Shown one piece after another: positions 18,601-24,781 of a stretch of DNA of 64,000 bases. Position numbers and translations under genes: made by a program. Origin of the DNA: CAWGOF01 sp963824225 (GTDB lineage: Bacteria; Acidobacteriota; Polarisedimenticolia; Polarisedimenticolales; Polarisedimenticolaceae); the NCBI GenBank assembly GCA_963824225.1, contig CAWGOF010000003.1, positions 3,100,001-3,164,000 of the forward strand. The letters run 5' to 3'. How positions within the stretch are numbered: the first letter of the stretch is position 1; each line of letters opens with the position of its first letter. The notes below the pieces were generated by a model, which worked only from the letters and a program-made list of their open reading frames with translations, was not told the DNA's origin and searched no databases.

Positions 18601-18879
18601 GTCCTTTCCTGGACCCGCGCGTCCGAGGCGATCCACTACAGCGTCATCCGCGGCTCGATCCGCCAGTTGACGCAGGATCGGGAAGCGATCCTGCTCGGCT
18701 CGGTCACCTGCATCGCGAACGCGACTACGATGAGCAGCACGACCGACGCCGCCGTTCCGCCCGCCGGTGAATCCTGGTTCTACTTGGTCGGATACAGCGA
18801 CGGCGCGAGCACGTTCTACGGCTCCGAAAGCGCGGGCAAGCCGCGCGTTCCCGGTCCGGGATCGTGCGGTGGAATCTAA
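12682..18879 (+). CDS. Giant secreted thrombospondin-3 repeat / beta-propeller protein
   Basis: 2,065 residues, ATG 12682 after a G-rich ribosome-binding site, with a signal-like N-terminus (about 1-21). Order: an N-terminal propeller-like region (about 25-350); calcium-binding thrombospondin type-3 repeats (about 356-451, e.g. DRDGDAVGDLCDNC); a TolB/PD40-type propeller with YSVPIGGG-type strands (about 455-905); a longer TSP3 block (about 912-1158); a second propeller (about 1165-1640); a short Cys cluster (CDECPRDAAKTAVGFCGCG); HYR-like Ig segments (about 1683-1900); and a C-terminal fibronectin-like module (AVLSWTRASEAIHYSVIRGS). Alternating TSP3 and propeller blocks suggest an extended calcium-stabilised surface or secreted adhesin-like protein. 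Ligand unknown. It stands alone, with a DUF433 cassette downstream. Confidence 0.85.
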   Translation: MVSGQLASILAVLSVAPSVAAGVIGLVPDTTSGTVAVVDADRDVPLGFVPLDVRLDGACAVSGARALGVVADETRNLWLVDLSTDAPRIAEGPNPVRVSERVVDMAFTADQDRLVTCGRSRISVVDVAARREIDAFTLGSPCDAIDVCRDGTVLVASSPRGFVFKLALRSNGTLADTGERLFTGSGRYDGPLDVACGSSADVGFAVHGGQPEIVRFRLSNLEPLGSHPLTGPGIGSAIVLSESGDRVVARTARDGERGDFSIDTFATDAAGALSPLRALTQPDDYGPSRRARASMALHPEGTKLYLPARDRIDVLDVGTGAPLGSIPISDSGLVGDICLARTTVAPLPEGTLGGGLTLDCSAEDRDGDAVGDLCDNCVDVLNPNQLDSDGNGIGDACTATPSTRGTDSDGDGLADEADNCPNVQNADQLDLDEDGAGDACDSCPTASNPDQGLPVALSPPSDWVQSQVSFSPDGTRLVYRARLGLRYELYSVRVAGGPPVKLNGPLVTSGEVYPHFSISSDGSRVVYLADQRVNFVDELFSVPIDGGPAVRLNEALPSGTDILSSFEISSDSSRVVFLAYSNFRHTLYSVPLAGGPLVQLDVGSSGYTNAFSISPDGSRVVFLSSINEEPGLYSVPIGGGTPVRVNDTLGYSEYVSFDFQISGDGTRVFYIVDGQGYTLYVAPIMGGGATRLTPTVGYFLRYYSVSPDGTRIVYPNDSEVPHRHQLYSVSTSGGLPVALSRPSSNGIWQFLVSPDGQFVFYIASEGETYIQELYRVPIDGGPSVRLNPPLVQDGNVASLAVSVDGSTLLYVADQELDELFSLYRISLPDGQPKRISADHNLYDTSPYFLSSDGSKVVYGRDYDTLYVTSTSGGIPRPLADGTVNSPPFLMSPDFSLVSTVSGLTSLIVVSTALDGDADGRLDDCDPCVDRDRDGLGDVASGLPGACPRDNCSDTANPGQQDADADRVGDACDNCPANANTGQRDTDYDGSGDPCDRCANDPLDDVDLDGTCGDTDNCPALANAGQLDSDRDGLGDACDICPHGFDPAQLDSDGDGFGDGCDVCPAIADPGQPDRDADRVGDLCDNCADASNTDQIDSDHDGPGDACDRCPHDTHNDVDGDSVCGDVDNCPGVANASQLDTDREGIGDACDSCPTLSNPHQQIVHLTDPSDIQDDVLDDWTVTQDGTVIYRARQDTQDRELYTVPAHGGPIRKLSHPLSYYDRGVPSFKLSADETAVAYAVDGPIYGYDLYAVPLGEGSPLRVVAAEDDYTVFFYEIAGDGSRLVFDSEYPTDGLFSVSTTGGDPIPLTWDRTRRFVISPDSTQVVYTNIVAAFPPFVQTNLYAVPIDGGSPVRLSPTLPRGGNVSDRFEFTPDGARVVYIADQEFNNWFELYSVRLDGQDRVKLNSAPSFVVDFELTPDGTQVVYRAIQDNPDNVEVFVVPVAGGVARKISGALARYGDVIDAKVSPNGERVIYRADQFPQDIIELFSAPIFGGPAVKLNMPIAEGGSVWPIYLITADSSHVVFIASQSMFGAGDLYSVPIDGGTPTRLNLQPGPVMTITAFTASGDGANVVYATYQSNGTPGGLYAIPVTGGVPTSIGHAHPEPYASVLACRVTPDNSAVVFQANPTEIVLDELFSGPLSIDMDADGTLEACDECPRDAAKTAVGFCGCGFSDAETVPPAIECPAPTTIECGGSLNPSSTGQAIASDNCRPPEVAFVDRLQATCGAAGTITRSWSAVDPAGNVSRCDQAIAVVDTRGPTLELPAAAKLECTQLGGNPRLDPAVQAWLRAASATDPCGRATATPDAPTFFPLGMTSVGFRAVDECGNETRAEGSLEVRDTTPPVLSVTTTPNVLWPPDHRLVPVHVSIAASDACSVPSVNLAAVASSEPDDATADGDTVGDIRDAAPGTGDVDVQLRAERSAYGNGRTYSLTYVATDASGRTTSSPVQVFVPHDRGGAVDPIAVKIARSANGAVLSWTRASEAIHYSVIRGSIRQLTQDREAILLGSVTCIANATTMSSTTDAAVPPAGESWFYLVGYSDGASTFYGSESAGKPRVPGPGSCGGI

Positions 18880-19201
18880 GGCTGCATCGACGAACTGACA
18901 CGTCGGCACCTCGCGAGCCCGCCGACCCCGCGGGCACGATCTACGATGGCTCGTGGTCATGCGAGCCGCCTGGTTCACCACCTGCGAGTGAGGTGTGAGG
19001 CCTGCACTCGGTGGGAATCCGCATCGTCCATTGAGCCTCGACACATCCCCCTGACCGTTGGTCGGCAAATGTCGTTGTCCTTTTCTAAAGGACAAGCCAT
19101 TTCGGGCCTGCGCTTGGGTAGCCGCCAGCGCTGGCGCCCTCGCGACGTGCTGGCGTCGGGGCGGAAGAGCGGGCAGTAGCCGAACGAAAACGCTCGGGCC
19201 A
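18880..19201. other. Gene-free stretch with stray gene fragments
   Basis: No credible coding sequence. It holds a copy of the kinase gene 3' segment at 18917-18955 (matching 9061-9100 with one base deleted), a 34-base copy of the 3' end of the 26570 gene at 19001-19034 (two mismatches to 27646-27679), and a palindrome at 19075-19095. It reads as an accumulation site for short duplicated pieces just before the second TA cassette. Confidence 0.65.
19075..19095. promoter_or_regulatory. Palindrome TTGTCCTT-N5-AAGGACAA, copy 2
   Basis: Identical to 2900-2920 and 20543-20563, including the TTCTA centre. It lies 170 bp before the DUF433 antitoxin. Because the whole stretch is made of relics, it may be left over from a lost ATPase or AbiE gene rather than an operator of the cassette. 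Confidence 0.5.
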
Positions 19202-19264
19202 CGGCGGGCAAGTGTGCACCGCGAGGTGGTTCGCGTATATTCTCGAATTGTCAGGTGAGGGGCG

Positions 19265-19489
19265 ATGTCGATGAAAACCGTTGTTCACTCCGATCCGGAA
19301 GTCCTGGGGGGTGTCCCGGTGTTCGTCGGCACACGGGTTCCGGTTCAGAATCTCTTCGACTACCTAGAAGCCGGCGATCGGCTCGACGATTTCATCAACG
19401 ACTTTCCTGCAGTGACGCGCGAACAAGCGATCGCGGTCCTAGAGAGTGCACGGGACGCGTTGGTGGATCGTGCGGGTTCTGCTCGATGA
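19265..19489 (+). CDS. DUF433-type antitoxin, intact copy
   Basis: 74 residues (MSMKTVVHSDPEVLGGVPVF, then GTRVPVQNLFDYLEAGDRLD, VTREQAIAVLE). The GGxPVFxGTRVPVxxLxxYL pattern is diagnostic of DUF433, a small protein with an HTH-like fold that usually precedes a DUF5615 PIN-like toxin. The start follows GTGAGGGGCG, a plausible ribosome-binding site. A GTATATT sequence 30-40 bp upstream could be a -10 element. The stop overlaps the toxin gene, indicating translational coupling. By analogy it should bind and neutralise the toxin and repress its own promoter. Confidence 0.85.
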   Translation: MSMKTVVHSDPEVLGGVPVFVGTRVPVQNLFDYLEAGDRLDDFINDFPAVTREQAIAVLESARDALVDRAGSAR

Positions 19490-19763
19490 GTGTCTGCCCC
19501 GGTCGCTCGGTCGAACGGTACCCGACGCCGGGTGGTCGGGGGCGAAGAATGGCGAGCTCCTTCAACGAGCCGCCGGCCGGTACGAGGTCTTTATCACCAT
19601 CGATCGCTTGCTCGTCGTCCAGCATCAGATCCCAGCGCCCCTTGCGGTGATTGCGCTCCAAGCGCCGAGCAATCGACTAGGCGCGCTCTTGCCCCTTGTT
19701 CCGAAGCTGCGCGCTGCACTCGAAAGCATCCAGCCGGGCGACGTCGTTCGGCTCGGTGTCTAG
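19470..19763 (+). CDS. DUF5615-type PIN-like toxin, intact copy
   Basis: 97 residues from GTG 19470 (VRVLLDECLPRSLGR), overlapping the antitoxin by 20 bp; GTG 19446 would add MHGTRWWI. N-terminal LLDECLP supplies the first PIN acidic residues, and FITIDR supplies another conserved aspartate. Family knowledge suggests a PIN-fold RNase acting on RNA when the antitoxin is lost. Nearly identical to the 4717 copy. Together with the preceding gene this is the only whole DUF433/DUF5615 module in the window. Confidence 0.8.
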   Translation: MRVLLDECLPRSLGRTVPDAGWSGAKNGELLQRAAGRYEVFITIDRLLVVQHQIPAPLAVIALQAPSNRLGALLPLVPKLRAALESIQPGDVVRLGV

Positions 19764-19812
19764 CAAGCCGTATCTGCGTTCCTCACAGTTCGAGAGAGAC
19801 CCACGCGGGGGA

Positions 19813-20304
19813 TGAGAGTCCACCGATTGGCGTATATTCTCGTCACCGTCGATCGCGTCCCGCCTGAACCCTCCTCGGCGACGAAAGGTGGCAGGATGAG
19901 CGTGCAGGATCCATCTGTGATCGTCGCCGCCGACGCCGAGTTTCGACCGGGTCAGAAACTGACCTTGGCTGCTGGTTCGCCGTCTGCGACGTACGGCGCC
20001 GTGTTCGAGGATGACGGAGAGACCGGCTACTTCTACGCACTCGACACGAGCGATCTGGGCCAACGGATTCTGGACGCCTTGCATGTCTACAACTTGGCGG
20101 ACCTGCCCGACCGACACGATGTGTCCACAGCCCAAGTGGTGTGGTCGATCGATGGCCTGCGCGTGATTCTCCGAATCAACGGTGATCCCCATGCGGGATT
20201 CGACTTCGCGACGATGAGAGGCTACTGCCACACCGTCTCGTTCTCCCAGGGACTCGCGCTGCTGGGCTACATCTCGTGACGGGACCGGCGAAGGGGAAGC
20301 GACC
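19813..20304. repeat. 492-bp DUF2251 unit, copy 2
   Basis: Aligns without indels to 28453-28944 (both 492 bp; offset exactly 8,640). It includes 83 bp of leader with GGCGTATATTCTCGTCACCG and about 25 bp after the stop codon. The boundaries are abrupt, as expected for a discrete duplicated unit. Confidence 0.9.
19896..20279 (+). CDS. DUF2251-like protein, copy 2
   Basis: 127 residues, no signal peptide or TM. Recognisable segments: VFEDDGETGYFYALD, ILDALHVYN, VVWSIDGLRVILRINGDPHAGFDF and MRGYCHTVSF. These fit my memory of DUF2251 (HA.FDF and RGYC patterns). Function unknown; small cytoplasmic proteins of this kind often act as immunity or antitoxin-like factors, but nothing here proves that. 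It follows the TA cassette by 132 bp and has its own leader, so it is probably transcribed separately. A near-identical copy lies at 28536 and a recombinant one at 5136. Confidence 0.7.
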   Translation: MSVQDPSVIVAADAEFRPGQKLTLAAGSPSATYGAVFEDDGETGYFYALDTSDLGQRILDALHVYNLADLPDRHDVSTAQVVWSIDGLRVILRINGDPHAGFDFATMRGYCHTVSFSQGLALLGYIS

Positions 20305-20542
20305 ATCGACCAGTCGTCGCTGTGTTCGGGGCGCACGAGCAAGCTACGGTGACGAGCTCGGTTCATCGACCACAAGCCAGCGGTGCTCTCCCGTGTTCCA
20401 GCCCTCCTTGTTCCTAGTCGCTAGCTGCAGCAGAACCTTGAGTTGATCGTCCACGCTGAGATCCCACCGTCCGACAGCAACACAAGATCCCGACCCGTGG
20501 TCGCGACGTGCGGCCGTGGCCGTCCCTCGGTCGGCCCTGCCG
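20305..20542. other. Short gene-free stretch
   Basis: No convincing gene. On the minus strand, bases 20344-20497 read as VGRWDLSVDDQLKVLLQLA and GEHRWLVVDEP, which looks protein-like but has no start; it may be a relic. The right end leads into the AbiE promoter. Confidence 0.4.
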
Positions 20543-20571
20543 TTGTCCTTTTCTAAAGGACAAGCTAAATT
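20543..20571 (+). promoter_or_regulatory. Operator/promoter of the AbiE operon
   Basis: The palindrome TTGTCCTT-N5-AAGGACAA (20543-20563) starts with TTGTCC, which can serve as a -35, and 17 bases later TAAATT (20566-20571) can serve as a -10. The ATG at 20579 follows within 8 bases, suggesting a very short leader. Binding of a repressor to the palindrome would block the -35. AbiEi-type antitoxins are known autorepressors, which fits. Confidence 0.6.
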
Positions 20572-20578
20572 ACCGGAC

Positions 20579-21616
20579 ATGCAACCCCTGGCGACCGATG
20601 CTTTCGAGCCCTACCTCGCCCGTCTGCGCGAGATCCCCTTCGTACGCGCGGCGAAGCTCCGCGCGCGCGAGGTCGCGCGCGGCCATCGGCGGCTCGACGG
20701 CCTGGTCGTCCTCCGGACGCCCGAGGGCGTGCACGAGCTACCGGTCGAGCTAAAGCGGACCTACCTCACCTACGCGGTCGCCGACGGTGTGCTCGCGCAG
20801 ATGCACGCGGCCCGTGCCCAGCCGTGGATTCTCTTCGCCCCGTACATCCCGCGACCGCTCGGCCGCTACCTCGCAGAACATGACGCCAACTACGTGGACC
20901 TCGTGGGGAACCATCGCCTCGTGCTCGGCCACCGCTTTGCGGCGCATGTCGAAGGACGGACGGAGCCACGCGTCGCCGAAGTGCACCGCGGACTACGCGT
21001 TCCCGGCTACCAGGTTCTCTTCGCGATCCTCGCCGCACCGCGTCTCTTGAATGCGACCGTTCGGCACCTTGCCGAGGCTGCGGGAACCGGGAAGACAGTC
21101 GCGGCGGAGACTCTGCGCCGGCTCCAGGACGAGAACCTGATCGGAAGAGCGCGGGGACAACGCGTGCTGCTCGAAGCCAAGGTCGTTCTCGAGCGCTGGA
21201 TCGCCGGCTATGCGACGCACGTACGTCCGCGGTTGCTCCTCGGTACGTTTCACACGCAGGTTCAGAAGCCGGCCGCTCTCGAGCGATTCGTCGAGGATGC
21301 TCTCGGAGTGGAAGTCCCATGGGGGTTCGGCGGGGGAGCAGGTGCTCGTCGGATCGGGGGACAGTACCGCGGAGAGCGAACCGTGGTCCATCTCGGGCGC
21401 GCCGCGGTCGACCTTCCCAAACGTCTTCGCGCTCAACGAGCGGACGACGGGCCGCTCGTCCTGATCCGTACGCCGGGCCGTGTGGCCTACGACGGCGTTG
21501 AGCCGCGGACGGTGCATCCGTTGCTCATCTACACGGAGCTTCTCGCTGCAGGCGAGCCGAGAGCTCGGGAGGCCGCGACCGAGATCTGGCACCGACACCT
21601 CGAGCACTTGCAGTGA
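20579..21616 (+). CDS. AbiEi-family type IV antitoxin
   Basis: 345 residues. The order of parts fits AbiEi-like transcriptional regulators: an N-terminal domain with LVVLRTPEGVHELPVELKRTY, a middle domain with LAEHDANYVDLVGNHRLV, and a winged-helix-like stretch near 155-190 (LLNATVRHLAEAAGTGKTVAAETLRRL). In type IV systems this protein neutralises the nucleotidyltransferase indirectly and represses its own promoter. The start at ATG 20579 is chosen because it falls just after the operator; an earlier in-frame ATG at 20516 lies upstream of the promoter. It overlaps the toxin gene by GTGA, so the two are translationally coupled. Confidence 0.8.
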   Translation: MQPLATDAFEPYLARLREIPFVRAAKLRAREVARGHRRLDGLVVLRTPEGVHELPVELKRTYLTYAVADGVLAQMHAARAQPWILFAPYIPRPLGRYLAEHDANYVDLVGNHRLVLGHRFAAHVEGRTEPRVAEVHRGLRVPGYQVLFAILAAPRLLNATVRHLAEAAGTGKTVAAETLRRLQDENLIGRARGQRVLLEAKVVLERWIAGYATHVRPRLLLGTFHTQVQKPAALERFVEDALGVEVPWGFGGGAGARRIGGQYRGERTVVHLGRAAVDLPKRLRAQRADDGPLVLIRTPGRVAYDGVEPRTVHPLLIYTELLAAGEPRAREAATEIWHRHLEHLQ

Positions 21617-22308
21617 CTCCGTTCGGTCTACACGAAATCGACGCGCTCCGTGAGCTCACGGACGCCTGGCCGGGTACCGAGGCGGTGGTCATCGGGGCAT
21701 CGGCGCTCCGCTGCCACATGCCGATGGGCTGGCGGATCTCCCAGGATCTCGACCTTTCGGTCACGATGAGCGTCGAGCCCGCCGGCGTTGCGGTCGATGT
21801 CGTCCCGGCGAGTCCCGAAGCCATGGCGCGGGGGTACCTGGACTGGCCGAAGACCGGATTCCGCATGAGCCTTCTGGGAATGCGCCTGGCCTTCGAGCGG
21901 TGTGTCGGCTTTCCCGTTGGACCCGATCTCACCGTGAAGGTGATCCCGCTTCACGTCGCCGCGGTGCTGAAGATCGTCGCCTACCTCGATCGTCCCGCAT
22001 CGCGTCAAAAAGACCTCGTCGACCTTGCACACGTCATGCACGGCTACGTGGCCGCCGATTCGGACCGACGCTTCTCGGACGATCTGATCGAGTTCGACGA
22101 CGTCGCTCCTTACCTTCTCGGACGGGATGTGGGGGCCGCGGTCAACGCCGCCGAGCGCGGTCGCGTGTCGGGCTTCGTCGCCCGGGTTCTGGACCCGGCA
22201 CAGGGGACACCGCTTCTCGCACGCTTGGCGATCCGCGGACCGCTCGCGTGGCGCGATCCGGATGCGGTGCTTCAACGGCTCGTGGCCTTCCAACGTGGCC
22301 TGCTCTAG
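21613..22308 (+). CDS. AbiEii-family nucleotidyltransferase toxin
   Basis: 231 residues from GTG 21613. Polymerase-beta nucleotidyltransferase features: VVIGASALRCH (the Gx-S/A-L loop, about residue 30) followed by QDLDLSVTM (DxD metal site, about 46). Later LKIVAYLDRPASRQKDLVDLAHVM resembles the AbiEii helical region with KxxDxxDL. AbiEii proteins transfer nucleotides, reported for relatives to act on tRNA acceptor ends, and cause growth arrest or phage defence. Overlaps the antitoxin stop by 4 bp. Both catalytic acidic residues are present, so the toxin appears functional. The next gene is convergent and shares no bases with it. Confidence 0.85.
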   Translation: MTPFGLHEIDALRELTDAWPGTEAVVIGASALRCHMPMGWRISQDLDLSVTMSVEPAGVAVDVVPASPEAMARGYLDWPKTGFRMSLLGMRLAFERCVGFPVGPDLTVKVIPLHVAAVLKIVAYLDRPASRQKDLVDLAHVMHGYVAADSDRRFSDDLIEFDDVAPYLLGRDVGAAVNAAERGRVSGFVARVLDPAQGTPLLARLAIRGPLAWRDPDAVLQRLVAFQRGLL

Positions 22309-24747
22309 CTAGCCCAGATCGCGCATGGCCAGCGTCGGCGAAATCGAGAGAGCGCGACGCGCCGGAAGGAAGGCCGCTCCGACGGAGGCGAGGACGATCG
22401 TCACGATCACGAGGGCGACCAGCGGCGCATCCGTCACGCGTACTCGTTCCACGAGCACGTCGCGCATGGCGTACGCCGCGGGGATGGACAGGGCAGCGCC
22501 GAGAATCGCTCCGATGAATACCGGGGTCACGCTTTGACGGATGGTGGCCCACAACAAGACCCGCGGTCCGGCGCCGAGCGCCGCGCGAACGCCGATTTCC
22601 CGTGTACGCCTCAAGACCGAGTGCAGCGTGATCGCGTAGACGCCGCCGAGTACCAGGAGCAGGGCGGCCGCGCCCAGGAGTCCGGCGACGAGCGCGGCAA
22701 AGTGCGGCTGAGCAGCCGAGCGAAGCAGGAGGTCGTCGAGCTGGTTGATGGCGTCGATGGTCTGGCTCGGATCGACGGACCAGATCGCCCGCCGCAGTGC
22801 CGGGAAGAGCGCACCGGGTGAGGCCGCGGACCGGACGACGAGCGTCGGCCGCGCCATGGCGGTGTTCTGCTGCAGGTAGGACACGAACAGGATCGGCCCG
22901 ACCTCGACTCCGACACCGGCGTCCTCGATGTCCTCGACGATGCCGACGACCTCCATCCACGGCGCCGCGCCCTGGCTCAGCATGCGCCGCACACGGCGGC
23001 CGATCGGATCCGCGCCCGGCCAATACGCGCGGGCAAACGAAGCGCTGACGAGCGCGACGGCCGGCGTGCCTTCCCGATCGTCGGTGGTGAATGCCCGGCC
23101 ACGTTCCAAGCGCAGGCCCAGGACCGCGAACACTTCCGGGGTCACATGTCGAATGTTGACGTACTGCTGGGCACCCGGCGGTGCCGGCCGACCTTCGACC
23201 TCGAACAGCGTCTGCATCGTCTCGTTCAGCACGAATCGTGTTTGCATCGTCGCTGCCGACGATACGCCGGGCACGGTCTTGACCGCGTCGATGAGTCGAG
23301 CGGCGTACTGGGCCCGTAGCGCCGGTGTCGTGTACTTCGTCGGCGAGAATGTGAGCTCGGCGACCGTGACGCCGTCCGTTCGAAACCCGGTGGGGCGCGC
23401 GAGCAGCGCGAGGACGTTGCGCGCGAGCAGCGCAGCACCCACGAGCATGACGACGGCCACTGCAACCTGCGCGATGAGCAGCCCGTCGCGCCGGCGACGG
23501 TCGTTGATGCCACCGATGCTCCTGGGCGCCGATCCGGCCAGGTCGGCCATGCTGAACACGGCTTCCTGCAAAGCGGTCGGGACACCGGCGATCAGCGCCG
23601 CGAGGAGAGCGACGCCGGCCGCGCAGGCGAAGACGAGCCCGTCGAACGACGCATCGCGTACGCCGGCGAGTGCATCGGGCGCGATCGAGTAGAGCAGCCC
23701 CAGGGCCGCACGAGCCGCGAGTAGACCCAGGGCACAACCCACGGTCGCGACCAGCGTGAGCTCGAGGAGGCGCAGGCGGACGATGTGGGTCCGATCGGCC
23801 CCGAACGCAAGACGTGTCATCGTTGCCGTCTTTCGCGCGATCGCATCCCCGAGGCACAGGCTGACGACGTTGACCGTGGAAACTGCGAGCAAGAGGATTC
23901 CCGCGGCCAGCAGTACGAACAACGTGGCCCGCTGGTCGCCGAATAGCGCCGCGCGCAGGGGCACGATGTCGACGCCGGTGTTGCGATGCTCGTCGGGACG
24001 TTCGACGGCGATTGCCTGGTTGATGGCGGCGAGATCGGCTCGCGCCTGCTCGAGCGTGTAGCCGGCCTCGAGGCGCCCAATGCCGACGATCAATCTGGCC
24101 TTCCGGCTCTGTGTCTCTGGGTCGAGTGGAAGGGGCATCCAGGCGTCGGCGAGCTGGAGCGGCATCGAGAAGCCCGCGGGCATGACGCCGATGATGGCGC
24201 ACGGCGATTCATCGATGTTGACGGTCTTGCCGATGATGGCCGGATCACCGCCGAAGCGTCGACGCCACAGGCCGTGGCTGATGATGACGACTCCGGCCTG
24301 AGGTACCTCTTCCGCCATCGTGAACGTGGACCCGAGCGCCGGTTGCCAGCCCAGCAGGTCGAACCATCCCGCGGAGACGAGCGCCCCGACGACGGGCTCT
24401 GGGTTGCCCGAACCGAGGAGCTTCATCGTGCTGGGTGTATAGCCCTCGAGGCGGTCGAACACCGTGTTGTCCGAGCGCCAGCGACTGAGCTGGAAGTAGC
24501 CGAGCGGCATGCTGCTGACGCCGCCGTTCCGGGCGGGCTCGGTTCCCACCACGCGGTAGAGCTCGTCTGGCGCGCGATACGGGAGCGGCCGCAGCATCGT
24601 CGCGTTCACCACCGCGAACACTGCGGTGACGGCGCCGATGCCGAGCGCGAAGAGCGTCACGGCCAGCCCGGCGAAGACCGGACGGCGGGCGAGCGAGCGG
24701 GCGGCGCTCACGGCTTCTCGGCCGAGCGATCGAACCACACCCCGCAC
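22309..24747 (-). CDS. ADOP-type MacB/FtsX permease
   Basis: 812 residues, membrane protein of the ABC-transporter permease superfamily without its own ATPase. The N-terminus (AARSLARRPVFAGLAVTLFALG) is the first TM, followed by a MacB-like periplasmic domain (PLPYRAPDELYRV, GVVIISHGLWRRRFGGDPAIIGKTV). A TM cluster (FVLLAAGILLLAVSTVNVVSLCLG onward) follows, then a second MacB-like domain and final TMs with TREIGVRAALGAGP, typical of FtsX. Duplicated FtsX halves in one chain define the Acidobacterial Duplicated Orphan Permease group. It may work in export or lipoprotein/antimicrobial extrusion; substrate unknown. Transcribed divergently from the LysR gene, 34 bp apart at the closest start choices. 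Confidence 0.88.
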   Translation of the reverse strand: MRGVVRSLGREAVSAARSLARRPVFAGLAVTLFALGIGAVTAVFAVVNATMLRPLPYRAPDELYRVVGTEPARNGGVSSMPLGYFQLSRWRSDNTVFDRLEGYTPSTMKLLGSGNPEPVVGALVSAGWFDLLGWQPALGSTFTMAEEVPQAGVVIISHGLWRRRFGGDPAIIGKTVNIDESPCAIIGVMPAGFSMPLQLADAWMPLPLDPETQSRKARLIVGIGRLEAGYTLEQARADLAAINQAIAVERPDEHRNTGVDIVPLRAALFGDQRATLFVLLAAGILLLAVSTVNVVSLCLGDAIARKTATMTRLAFGADRTHIVRLRLLELTLVATVGCALGLLAARAALGLLYSIAPDALAGVRDASFDGLVFACAAGVALLAALIAGVPTALQEAVFSMADLAGSAPRSIGGINDRRRRDGLLIAQVAVAVVMLVGAALLARNVLALLARPTGFRTDGVTVAELTFSPTKYTTPALRAQYAARLIDAVKTVPGVSSAATMQTRFVLNETMQTLFEVEGRPAPPGAQQYVNIRHVTPEVFAVLGLRLERGRAFTTDDREGTPAVALVSASFARAYWPGADPIGRRVRRMLSQGAAPWMEVVGIVEDIEDAGVGVEVGPILFVSYLQQNTAMARPTLVVRSAASPGALFPALRRAIWSVDPSQTIDAINQLDDLLLRSAAQPHFAALVAGLLGAAALLLVLGGVYAITLHSVLRRTREIGVRAALGAGPRVLLWATIRQSVTPVFIGAILGAALSIPAAYAMRDVLVERVRVTDAPLVALVIVTIVLASVGAAFLPARRALSISPTLAMRDLG

Positions 24748-24781
24748 GGTCCCATGGCGTATCGTTCACGTCCAGCGAATA

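Larger units (their letters stand above)
19202..19784. repeat. TA cassette direct repeat, copy 2 (583 bp)
   Basis: Intact twin of 4448-5031. It contains the complete DUF433 antitoxin and DUF5615-type toxin with about 60 bp of leader including CGCGTATATTCTCGAA. A DUF2251-like gene follows in both places. Confidence 0.92.

Noticed and set aside
20344..20497. Protein-like minus-strand stretch ending HRWLVVDEP
   Set aside because: No start codon or identified family; noted as a possible relic but not called a gene.
2900..20563. Interpreting the 21-base palindrome as an attachment site
   Set aside because: No integrase is present and the site overlaps a good -35 in one copy; an operator explains it better.
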